DNA of 64,000 bases from Thermococcus sp. AM4. Lineage in GTDB: Archaea; Methanobacteriota_B; Thermococci; Thermococcales; Thermococcaceae. The notes beneath the pieces were generated by a model. The model was not told where the DNA came from, made no database searches, and saw only the letters and a list, made by a program, of their open reading frames with translations. Of the stretch, positions 17,661-25,423 are shown in pieces. Numbering within the stretch: position 1 is the first letter of the stretch; each line of letters begins with the position of its first letter. The translations under genes were made by a program, and so were the position numbers. The stretch is taken from assembly GCF_000151205.2 (NCBI RefSeq), contig NC_016051.1, positions 310,001 through 374,000 on the forward strand. The letters are read 5' to 3'.

Positions 17661-19136
17661 TCAGCGGCCCCTCCTGGAGCCCGCCAGCAGGTAGTTGTTG
17701 AAGAGAACCGGCAGGAAGAGGAGCAGGCCAACCAGTATGCCCAGCTTCACGTAGGAGCTCGGGAAGCTCAGCATCGTTTTCAGGGCCATCAGGCCTATAA
17801 CCACCGAGGCCAGCACTCCAACTCCTATGAGCCTCCTGTCGACGGGGGACACACCGATCAACAGGGGCACGCCTTCGAGGGCTATTATCAGCCCGCCAAC
17901 GCCCAGGAGAGCCCCTAGGAAGAGCACCTTGATCCCGCTCACCATCATCGCGGCGGAGAGAACTAGAATCGCCCCGCTGACGAAGGAGACGCTCGTGTTC
18001 CTCTTCATCTGGAAAGTCTCAGCCGAGATCTGGGCGCCTATCTCGACGAGCACTATGAGCGTTGTGAACCCTGCGAGGAAGAGCGAGCCCATGAGGAGGA
18101 ATATTATCGCCGAGCTTCCGCTTATTCCGCTCTCGCGGATTATGTCGGGGATGAGGTAGAATGTCTCGATTGCCCTTATGGGGTTCTCATCGCTGAAACT
18201 CGCGTACCTCCTCACCTTCTGGAAGTTGCTGAGCGTCTGGTCAATGCCCTTTAAAACCTCCTGGAGCTGGTTGTACTTCTTCATCGCCTCCTCCGCCGTG
18301 AGGTTGGGGTTGGCGAAGACCTTACCGAGTTCCTCGTGGATCTGCTTGTACTTGATCTGGTTGTTTTCGTAACTCTGGTAGGCCGCCCCAATCGCGTAAA
18401 CCGTCGTGAATGCGGCCGCAAAGCTCAGAAGTATCTGGAGGAGCAGAACGACACCGAGGAGTTTCCGGAAGTCCAGCTCAGAGGGGGCAAAGCTTCCGAG
18501 GACGTAGTAAACTCCCGCTCCGAGACCGAGGCTCAGCAGAACGGTTATCAGCATGGTTATCGTGCCCTTGGCCGTGAGGGAGTGGTCGAAGGACAAAACC
18601 GCGTGCCTGTAGGAGTTGAGGTAGTTGAGAGCGGCCTCGCTCTTGACGAAACTGTAAACCTGCTCCCTCATCAGGAAGAGCGAGACAAAGGCGAATATTA
18701 TAAACAGAACAGCGAGGGCCCCGATGAACTCAACGGAGCGGCTCCTCAGTATTATCAGGAACAGCCAGATCAGTGCTATAACCACCAGGAGGATCCCGAT
18801 GAGGGCCGTGGTTCCGAGGTTGAGGAGCTTCAGAAGGGCGAAACCGGAGTAGTAGAGGTTTATTGCACCGAAGAGCATCAGAAACATCAGCAGGACTATC
18901 GTTATCGCCGGGAGCCGCGAGACCTTCACCATGAACTCGTGGATGAGATAGCGCGTCTTCCTCGTTGCCTCAAGCTCGCCGTAGATCAGGATCAACCCAA
19001 CGCCCAGTGCCAGGAGCGACAGAACGAAGCCCTTGAGACCGAAGGCGATGTAGTACTTCGGCATCAGCAGGAAGTTCAGCACCCCCAAAATGTATCCAGT
19101 TATTAAGAGGGCCATCAGGGTTGACATCTTTCTCAT
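17661..19136 (-). CDS. Large polytopic membrane protein, unknown function
   Basis: A 491-residue protein with roughly a dozen hydrophobic segments. They are interrupted in the middle (about 250-335) by a long hydrophilic, coiled-coil-like region (YENNQIKYKQIHEELGKVF, EEAMKKYNQLQEVLKGIDQT) that should lie on one face of the membrane. The first half (LITGYILGVLNFLLMPKYYI) vaguely resembles transporters, but no signature of a known family was found. It is divergent from the phosphoesterase at 19226, with the shared AT-rich promoter around 19175-19190. It is not obviously in an operon with aIF5A, being separated by 66 bp. Function should be left open. Confidence 0.7.
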   Translation of the reverse strand: MRKMSTLMALLITGYILGVLNFLLMPKYYIAFGLKGFVLSLLALGVGLILIYGELEATRKTRYLIHEFMVKVSRLPAITIVLLMFLMLFGAINLYYSGFALLKLLNLGTTALIGILLVVIALIWLFLIILRSRSVEFIGALAVLFIIFAFVSLFLMREQVYSFVKSEAALNYLNSYRHAVLSFDHSLTAKGTITMLITVLLSLGLGAGVYYVLGSFAPSELDFRKLLGVVLLLQILLSFAAAFTTVYAIGAAYQSYENNQIKYKQIHEELGKVFANPNLTAEEAMKKYNQLQEVLKGIDQTLSNFQKVRRYASFSDENPIRAIETFYLIPDIIRESGISGSSAIIFLLMGSLFLAGFTTLIVLVEIGAQISAETFQMKRNTSVSFVSGAILVLSAAMMVSGIKVLFLGALLGVGGLIIALEGVPLLIGVSPVDRRLIGVGVLASVVIGLMALKTMLSFPSSYVKLGILVGLLLFLPVLFNNYLLAGSRRGR

Positions 19137-19180
19137 TTCAATCCCTCCCTTCGAACAGACTGGAATTAAAACGTTCCAAA

Positions 19181-19190
19181 AATATAAAAG
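19181..19190 (+). promoter_or_regulatory. TATA box for metallophosphoesterase
   Basis: AATATAAAAG is a strong archaeal TATA element. It predicts a transcript start near 19210, which rules out the long in-frame starts at 19121 and 19202 and supports ATG 19226. Confidence 0.65.
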
Positions 19191-19225
19191 GGTTGTGGGC
19201 TATGGGGCGAATTCGGGGGATGGGA

Positions 19226-19873
19226 ATGCTCGCGGTGGCCGTAACCGACATACACGGGGATTCAAGGGTCACGAGAGAGCTCGCCCGCAGAATAGAGGCC
19301 ATGGAGAGGAAACCGGACGCGATACTCATAGCCGGGGACGTGACCAACTTCGGCACAGCCGGCATCGCGGAGAAGGTTCTAAAACCCCTGCTCGGGCTGG
19401 GAATAAGGGTAGTGGCCGTTCACGGCAACTGCGACGGCAGGGACGTTCCGGAGTACCTTGAAAGTCTGGGAATAAGTGCGCACGACAGGAGGATCGAGAT
19501 TGAGGGGATCGGGCTGGTCGGGATTGGGGGCTCGAACGTGACGCCATTCCACACGATATGGGAGCTGAGCGAGGAGGAGATCGAGGCGATCCTGCGGAGG
19601 AACTACCGCCCGGGGGACATAATCCTCTCCCACGCTCCGCCCTACGGAACCAAAGTGGACTTGACCCGCTCCGGCCTCCACGTCGGAAGTAAAGCTTTGA
19701 GAAAGTTCATCGAGGAAAACCAGCCCCCCATAGTGATCACAGGCCACATCCACGAGGCGAGGGGGGTTGACAGAATAGGCGGGACCATCGTTGTGAACCC
19801 CGGGCCGCTGTTCAGGGGCTACTATGCGGTCGTAGATCTCGAAAAGCCCAGGGTGAGCCTGCTTAGCCTTTAG
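19226..19873 (+). CDS. Calcineurin-like metallophosphoesterase
   Basis: A 215-residue enzyme of the YfcE/MJ0936-like group. Metal-ligand motifs occur in order: TDIHGD (residues 7-12), AGDVTNFG (~38), HGNCDG (~68-73), ILSHAPPYG (~135) and TGHIHEARG (~175). The expected two-metal site is complete, so it should hydrolyse phosphodiesters or phosphomonoesters; the substrate is unknown. The start at ATG 19226 is chosen from the TATA position and a GGGGGATGG upstream. The following gene starts 45 bp later with its own AT-rich region. Confidence 0.85.
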   Translation: MLAVAVTDIHGDSRVTRELARRIEAMERKPDAILIAGDVTNFGTAGIAEKVLKPLLGLGIRVVAVHGNCDGRDVPEYLESLGISAHDRRIEIEGIGLVGIGGSNVTPFHTIWELSEEEIEAILRRNYRPGDIILSHAPPYGTKVDLTRSGLHVGSKALRKFIEENQPPIVITGHIHEARGVDRIGGTIVVNPGPLFRGYYAVVDLEKPRVSLLSL

Positions 19874-19918
19874 CAATTCTTTTATATCCACTGTGCTAAC
19901 GTTAAGACGGTGATTTTC

Positions 19919-21802
19919 ATGGACGAGTACATCTGGGCCGAGAACCTGAAGGACGAGCGCGTTCTGAAGCTCGTCGAGGAGGAGAATAAACGCTTCAGGG
20001 AGTTCATAGGAGGGCTGAGCGACGAACTCTTCCCCGAGGTCTGGGAGTACTACTCGATTCCAACCCTTGTTTCTGCGAAGCTGACGGAGAAGGGCGTTGT
20101 GGCGATGTACCGCGAGAGGGACCGGCAAATCATCAGGTGGCTCGGCGGAGAGGTGATAGTTGACTCGAAGGAGCTTGAAAAGGAGCTCAACGACGAGGTT
20201 CTCCTTCAGGGCTTCACCGCCGATGAGAAGGGCAAATTTTTGGCCTACAGCTTCTCGATAGGCGGTGCCGACGAGGGGATAACGAGAATAATAGACCTCG
20301 AGACCGGCGAGCTAATCGAGGAGTTCAGGCCGTCGGTGTGGAACGTTACTTTCCTCGATGACGGCTACTACTTCGCCCGCTTCTACAGGCATGGAGAAAC
20401 ACCCGACGGAGTTAAAGCCCCCGCCGTGAGGCTCTTCAGGAAAGACAGGAGCGGAGAAAAACTCGTCTTCGGCGAGGGCCTCGGATCGGGCTACTTCATC
20501 GGACTAAGTAAAAGCACCGACGGAAAGTGGGCGATGATCACGGTAACCTTCGGCTGGAACAGCGCGGAAATCTACGTTGGTCCAATAGACGAGCCCGAGA
20601 AGTGGGAGAAGGTTTACTCGGCGGACGTTCCAGTTGAGCCGGTTGACGTCCGCGACGGCAAACTATACCTCCTAACGAGGGAAGGGAAGGGCTTAGGAAA
20701 GCTCATCGCAGTCGGTGAAAAAGTCGAGGAGGTAATCCCCGAAGGTGAGTTCCCTCTTGAGTGGGCCGTTCTGGTCGGGGATAAAATCCTCGCGGGCAGG
20801 CTCGTGCACGCGAGCCACAGGCTTGAGGTCTACTCGCTCGACGGGGAGAAGCTCGACGGGATAACCTTTGACCTCCCGGGAAGCGTCTACCCGCTCGATA
20901 CCGATGGGAAGAGGGTTTTGCTCCGCTACGAGAGCTTCACGGTTCCATACAGGCTCTACGAGTTCGACGGAGAGCTCAAGCCCGTCGAGGGGCAAGAAAT
21001 CGAGGGGAACTTCAGGGTCGAGGAGGACTTCGCCCTCTCGAAGGACGGGACGAGGATCCACTACTTCCTCGTGAAGGGCGAGAAAGATGAGAAGAAAGCC
21101 TGGGTCTTCGGATACGGAGGCTTCAACATCTCGCTGACGCCGCGCTTTTTCCCGCAGGCGATTCCCTTCATAAAGCGCGGGGGAACCTTCGGAATGGCCA
21201 ACCTGCGCGGTGGAAGCGAGTACGGCGAGGAGTGGCACAGGGCGGGAATGAGGGAGAACAAGCAGAACGTCTTCGACGACTTTATAGCCGTCCTTGAGAA
21301 GCTCAAGCGCGAAGGATACAAGGTTGCCGCTTGGGGCAGGAGCAACGGTGGCCTCTTGGTTTCGGCGACCCTCGTCCAGAGGCCGGACGTCATGGACTCG
21401 GCGCTGATAGGCTACCCCGTTATAGATATGCTCAGGTTTCACAAACTCTACATCGGCAGCGTCTGGATTCCGGAGTACGGCAACCCCGACGACCCGAGGG
21501 ACAGGGAGTTCCTGCTGAAATACTCCCCATACCACAACGTGAAAAAGCAAAAATACCCGCCGACGCTCATCTACACAGGTTTGCACGACGACCGCGTGCA
21601 CCCGGCCCACGCCCTCAAGTTCTTCCTGAAGCTGAAAGAGGTAGGGGCGCCGGTTTACCTCCGCGTCGAGACCAAGAGCGGGCACATGGGGCGCTTCACC
21701 CGAGACGAGGGCGAGAGAGCTTACCGATTTGCTCGCCTTCGTGCTCAGGACCCTTGGTTGAGCTATTCTTCCTCTATTATCCTTTTCATCCAGCTCCCCT
21801 GA
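19919..21802 (+). CDS. Prolyl oligopeptidase-family serine peptidase, C-terminus frameshifted
   Basis: An N-terminal beta-propeller (about 60-370) and a C-terminal alpha/beta-hydrolase cleave short proline-containing peptides. The triad is S475 (WGRSNGG), D557/D558 (HDDRVHP) and H589 (SGHMG), all upstream of the lesion. The final residues, from about 21720, run in a frame that does not look native; one base later the frame reads TDLLAFVLRTLG-stop, ending at 21761, the expected end of a ~613-residue enzyme. Thus a small indel near 21715-21725 has replaced the last helix with 25 unrelated residues read into the decayed MATE gene. Start ATG 19919 follows GGTGATT. Activity may persist since the triad is intact. 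Confidence 0.85.
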   Translation: MDEYIWAENLKDERVLKLVEEENKRFREFIGGLSDELFPEVWEYYSIPTLVSAKLTEKGVVAMYRERDRQIIRWLGGEVIVDSKELEKELNDEVLLQGFTADEKGKFLAYSFSIGGADEGITRIIDLETGELIEEFRPSVWNVTFLDDGYYFARFYRHGETPDGVKAPAVRLFRKDRSGEKLVFGEGLGSGYFIGLSKSTDGKWAMITVTFGWNSAEIYVGPIDEPEKWEKVYSADVPVEPVDVRDGKLYLLTREGKGLGKLIAVGEKVEEVIPEGEFPLEWAVLVGDKILAGRLVHASHRLEVYSLDGEKLDGITFDLPGSVYPLDTDGKRVLLRYESFTVPYRLYEFDGELKPVEGQEIEGNFRVEEDFALSKDGTRIHYFLVKGEKDEKKAWVFGYGGFNISLTPRFFPQAIPFIKRGGTFGMANLRGGSEYGEEWHRAGMRENKQNVFDDFIAVLEKLKREGYKVAAWGRSNGGLLVSATLVQRPDVMDSALIGYPVIDMLRFHKLYIGSVWIPEYGNPDDPRDREFLLKYSPYHNVKKQKYPPTLIYTGLHDDRVHPAHALKFFLKLKEVGAPVYLRVETKSGHMGRFTRDEGERAYRFARLRAQDPWLSYSSSIILFIQLP

Positions 21803-23177
21803 GGACCACAGGAGGGCAACGAGGGCCGCTAAAAGTTGCTCATTCCCATCCCGAAGAACACGCCTTTGCTGCTCATCCGAGAGCTCTGCCAGGGATCCTC
21901 ACGCTGATCTCGTGACGAGTCTGCAAGGAGAGCATACCGCCGGGACGTAGCGAAGCGTAGCTGAGGGGATCTCAACCCAGAGCGAGCATGCTGAGGATCA
22001 TGCTCTCTTGTGTGCCCGCGGAGCTGAAGGTTCTCGTCACGACTACGAAAATTCCGTTGAAGAAGGGAACCGAGATGAGAAAGTACTTGAGCACGTACTC
22101 GCTCTGGGCTATGACCGCGGGATCGTTCAGGAACACCTTGAAGACGGGCACCCGAAAGATCCCGATTATGAGAATAGCTGAAGAGGCTATGAGGAAGTTG
22201 ACCACCATAGTCCTCTCCGCGATCCTCTTGGCCCTTTCGTAGTTCTCGGCACCGACGTTCTGGGCTATCATCGTTCCCATGGCCATGCTTATCCCGCGGG
22301 AGATGCTGGTTATGAAGTTGACGAGGCGGGTGGTTATGGTGTAAGCAGCGTAGACGACGTCGCCGTAACCGTAGATTATCCTTGTTAGAACGACGAAACC
22401 GAAGTTGTTGGCGGACTGGCCGACGGCCGAGGGCAGGCCAACCCGGAATATCCTGGAGTAGAACTCGAAATCCGGTTTCAGAGCCTCGCGAGTGAGGTGA
22501 AGGCCGGCTTTCCCGCTGGTAAGCAGCCTTAGGCCTATTAGAGCACCGGTCCCGTTGGACAGAACAGTCGCTATGGCGGCTCCCTCAACTCCCAGACCGA
22601 GGAGGAATATGAAAATGGGGTCCAGGATTATGTTCATGAAAACCGTCAGCATGCTGACCTTGACGGGCGTTTTTGTATCCCCCGCGGCCCTCATGAGCGC
22701 TGAGAAGGCCATGAAGGAGAACGATAAAGGAACCCCTGCAAAGACGACGGTGGCGTAGACCTTTGCGTAGGGGTAAACGTTGGGAGTTACCTTCATGAAG
22801 CGGAGCGCGTAGGGAAGGACTGCGAGGCTTACCATAGCAGTAAGCGTGGAGAAGATCAGCATGAGGGAGTAGAGCGCTCCAGCCGAGCGGTTGGCCTTTT
22901 CGTAGCGTCCGGCCCCTATGTACTGGCCGACCAGGGCAAAGCCTGCCATTGCAAACCCCATGCCGAGGGCCATGAGCGTTCCTATTATCGGCCAGCTCGT
23001 TCCAGGGGCCGCGAGCGCTGCACGTCCTATTTTGCCTAGCCAGAAGGTGTCGGTTATGTTGTAGAGGACCTGCACGAGGTTGCTCACTATGAGAGGATAA
23101 GCTAAGCGGAGAAGCGTTTTCTCTATGGGGCCGTTGAGTATCTCCTCGCGCATTCGCTGAACCTTTCCCCGCTCCAT
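21763..23177 (-). pseudogene. MATE-family transporter, C-terminally decayed copy
   Basis: The open frame covers about 401 residues from ATG 23177 and stops at 21972, where the tandem paralogue continues for another ~50 residues. Beyond the stop the homologous tail survives in pieces: PLSYA, then about 80 bp of unrelated sequence, then GMGMSNF, an in-frame stop, and GSWMKRIIEE ending with TAG at 21763-21765. So the last transmembrane segments are broken by at least one frameshift, an insertion and a stop. The intact part is clearly MATE (YNITDTFWLGKIGRAALAAPG). The remaining open frame could still be made as a truncated protein. Confidence 0.8.
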
Positions 23178-23196
23178 TAGTATCACGGTGAGACCA

Positions 23197-23219
23197 TTGT
23201 CGAAACGTACCTATAAAAA
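23197..23219 (-). promoter_or_regulatory. Promoter of decayed MATE copy with shared 12-bp element
   Basis: Plus-strand TTGTCGAAACGT (23197-23208) is followed by the TATA complement TATAAAAA (23212-23219). On the minus strand this is a TATA box immediately followed by ACGTTTCGACAA. The same arrangement occurs before the intact paralogue at 24633-24656. Confidence 0.55.
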
Positions 23220-23220
23220 C

Positions 23221-24624
23221 TTACTCCTCTATTATCCTCTTCATCCAGCTTCCCCTCAGAAACCAGGCGAGGGCAACAACAGCGCCGAGGACGTTGCTCA
23301 GGCCCATACCGAGCCACAGCCCAGCGGTATCCCTCGTTAAGACGCCGAGACCGTAGCTGAGGGGGAGCCTGAGGGCCCACAGACGGATCAACCCGAGTAT
23401 CATGCTCTTCTTCGTGTGGCCCGAGCTCTGGAAGACGTTGTTGACCGCTGAGAATATTCCGAAGAAGGGGAGCGAGGCGGAGAAGTACTTGACGACCTTC
23501 GCGCTCTCGGCTATTATCGCGGGATCGTTTATGAAGAACCTGAAGATCTGGACGCGGAAAAGGGCGAAGAGGAGCGTTCCAACGCCAAGGATCGTGAAGT
23601 TTATCGCCATCGTCTTCTCCGCTATCTCCTTCGCCCTGTCGTAGAGTTTCGCGCCGACCGTTTGGCCCACCATGGTTCCCATGGCCATGCTTATCCCGTC
23701 GGAAAAGGCGAACATGAAGTTGGTTAGCCTGTTGGTTATGCTGTAGGTTGAAAAAGCAACGTCCTGAAAGTCCTTTATGCCGTGGCTCTGGCCGTAAAGC
23801 CCTCCAATCGTGAAGATTATCCTGGCGAGGATTACAAAACCCAGGGCGGTCGTCGAGGAGCCCACGCTGGAGGGCAGGCCGACGCGGAAGATGCGCTTGT
23901 AAAATTCGGGGTCCGGTTTTAGGTTCTCAAGGGTTAGATGTATACCCACCCTGCCCGTGAAGAGTAGATAGCCGCCGACCAGGGAGCCGAGGCTGTTGGA
24001 GAGCATGGTCGCGACGGCCGCGCCGACGACGCCGAGCCTTGGAAACGGGCCGATGCCAAAGATGAAGAACGGGTCCAGGATCAGGTTCAGGAGAACCGTG
24101 CCGATGTTTATCTTAACCGGTGTCTTAGTGTCGCCTATCGCCCTCAGGAGGAAGTTGAAGGCGAACAGCGTGAAGGCAAAGGGTATGCCGCCAAAGATAA
24201 CGCGCGTGTAGGCGAGTGCGTAGGGATAGATGGTCTCGCTCACGTTCATAAACCTCAGCAGATAAGGCGCCGAAAGGATTCCAAAGACTCCAACTCCCGC
24301 CGCGAATATCAGCATGAGGGAGTAGAGCGCTCCAGCCGAGCGGTTGGCCTTCTCGTAGTTTCCAGCGCCGACATACTGGCTCACGAAGGCGAAGCCAGCC
24401 GTTGCGAACCCCATTCCCATTGCCATGAAGAACCAGACGAGGGGCCAGGCAGTTCCCGGCGCCGCCAACTCCTCCCTGCCGAGCTTTCCGAGCCAGAAGG
24501 TATCTGTGAGGTTGTAGAGGACCTGCACAAGCTGGTTTATGATTAACGGGTATGCTAACAGGATGAGCGTCTTTACAACGGGTCCCTTGAGGATCTGCTC
24601 GCGCATTGCCTCGACTCGCTTCAT
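23221..24624 (-). CDS. MATE-family efflux transporter (intact tandem paralogue)
   Basis: A 467-residue membrane antiporter with 12 predicted hydrophobic segments. The N-terminal AMREQILKGPVVKTLILLAY, YNLTDTFWLGKLGREELAAPG and NRSAGALYSLMLIF are nearly the same as in the copy at 21763-23177, showing a tandem duplication. This copy keeps its full C-terminal bundle (GMGLSNVLGAVVALAWFLRG) and the basic tail WMKRIIEE. The ATG at 24624 has no strong ribosome site and sits about 30 bases after the TATA box, so the leader is short. Probably a Na+-driven drug or metabolite exporter; the substrate is unknown. Confidence 0.92.
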   Translation of the reverse strand: MKRVEAMREQILKGPVVKTLILLAYPLIINQLVQVLYNLTDTFWLGKLGREELAAPGTAWPLVWFFMAMGMGFATAGFAFVSQYVGAGNYEKANRSAGALYSLMLIFAAGVGVFGILSAPYLLRFMNVSETIYPYALAYTRVIFGGIPFAFTLFAFNFLLRAIGDTKTPVKINIGTVLLNLILDPFFIFGIGPFPRLGVVGAAVATMLSNSLGSLVGGYLLFTGRVGIHLTLENLKPDPEFYKRIFRVGLPSSVGSSTTALGFVILARIIFTIGGLYGQSHGIKDFQDVAFSTYSITNRLTNFMFAFSDGISMAMGTMVGQTVGAKLYDRAKEIAEKTMAINFTILGVGTLLFALFRVQIFRFFINDPAIIAESAKVVKYFSASLPFFGIFSAVNNVFQSSGHTKKSMILGLIRLWALRLPLSYGLGVLTRDTAGLWLGMGLSNVLGAVVALAWFLRGSWMKRIIEE

Positions 24625-24632
24625 TGAGATAC

Positions 24633-24656
24633 TTGTCGAAACGTTAGTATAAAAAC
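24633..24656 (-). promoter_or_regulatory. Promoter of intact MATE gene with shared 12-bp element
   Basis: TTGTCGAAACGT (24633-24644) sits three to four bases from the TATA complement GTATAAAAAC, exactly as before the decayed copy. Conservation of the element and its spacing may reflect a common operator or simply the recent duplication. Confidence 0.5.
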
Positions 24657-24680
24657 CTTAGCATGGATAAAGGAGCCACC

Positions 24681-25094
24681 CTATGGAAGAACGCGAACGT
24701 TGAGATTCAAGAAATGCCTGTCAAACGTGTAGATTTCGCCAATGTCAAGTTCAATCATCTTCAGGTATGCGAGGGCATCGTTTATACTCACTCTTTTCTC
24801 AGACGCAACGATGGTTGCCTTAATGTAGTCCTCTGCGGTGGCCGAAAGAACCCGAACGTTTTCGGCCGTTAAGAGTTCTTCAATGAAATCTATCGCCGTG
24901 GAGAGATTCACCTTGGCTTCGATTATGTTGGCGACCTCACTTAGGTGCACAACGGTTGTTGCAACTTCCTCCCCGTTTTCAATCTGTCTCAGGATTTCCA
25001 TTGCCCGCTTCTTCTTTTCAATGACTTCTTCCGGTAGGTTCGGCTTTGGCTTTAGCAGGGCGTACAGGAAGACGTTTGCGTCTATGAACCTCAT
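24681..25094 (-). CDS. PIN-domain ribonuclease toxin (VapC-like)
   Basis: A 137-residue PIN-domain protein. The acidic residues expected at the Mg-dependent RNase site are present: D4 (MRFIDANVFLYA), a glutamate in VVHLSEVANIIEA (~48), D near 97 (SINDALAYL) and D near 118 (IYTFDRHF). It lies nine bases after the small AbrB-like gene, the standard antitoxin-toxin order of type II VapBC modules. The target RNA is unknown. The stop is followed by the promoter region of the MATE gene. Confidence 0.88.
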   Translation of the reverse strand: MRFIDANVFLYALLKPKPNLPEEVIEKKKRAMEILRQIENGEEVATTVVHLSEVANIIEAKVNLSTAIDFIEELLTAENVRVLSATAEDYIKATIVASEKRVSINDALAYLKMIELDIGEIYTFDRHFLNLNVRVLP

Positions 25095-25103
25095 AAGAAC
25101 ACC

Positions 25104-25325
25104 TCAGTAGGGACTTTCAAGCAGTTCTTTTTCGATGTCCTCCCCTTTAACATCTGCATCGATTATGTCAAAGAACCTTGAGAGTCGCGGTCGTTTTCGG
25201 GGGATTATCTCTATCCGGTCGTCGAGCTCTATGAGAATAACTTCGTTCCCCCACCTCTCGCGCCACGACTTTGGTATAACGAGCCTTCCCTGGGAGTCGA
25301 TTTTCTTAACTTCCACAGAGGACAT
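25104..25325 (-). CDS. AbrB/SpoVT-type antitoxin (VapB-like)
   Basis: A 73-residue protein with an N-terminal swapped-hairpin AbrB domain (VKKIDSQGRLVIPKSWRERWG) that would bind DNA, and a C-terminal tail (FFDIIDADVKGEDIEKELLE) suited to wrapping the toxin. It precedes the PIN toxin with nine bases between the frames, so the pair should be co-transcribed and autoregulated. The ATG follows GGTGATAAG. No clear palindromic operator was seen in the ~70 bp upstream. Confidence 0.85.
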   Translation of the reverse strand: MSSVEVKKIDSQGRLVIPKSWRERWGNEVILIELDDRIEIIPRKRPRLSRFFDIIDADVKGEDIEKELLESPY

Positions 25326-25423
25326 CTTATCACCATTTAAGAATAGGAAATGGCATTAAATAAACCTTGTGCCACAAAACCGGGAGTTGCAAGAGAAACT
25401 AAGAGATGAGAAAAGGAAGGAAA

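Noticed and set aside
19121-19225. Longer N-terminus for the phosphoesterase (starts at 19121 or 19202)
   Set aside because: Both lie before or too near the transcript start predicted from the TATA box at 19181-19190; the homologous domain begins at 19226.
21868-21950. Complete insertion sequence in the decayed MATE gene
   Set aside because: The unmatched stretch is only about 80 bp, with no transposase and no clear terminal inverted repeats or target duplication.
24681-25325. Defence island extending from the VapBC pair
   Set aside because: The neighbours are housekeeping (PEP synthase) and MATE genes; no restriction, Cas or Argonaute gene is present nearby, so the pair is treated as a lone toxin-antitoxin module.
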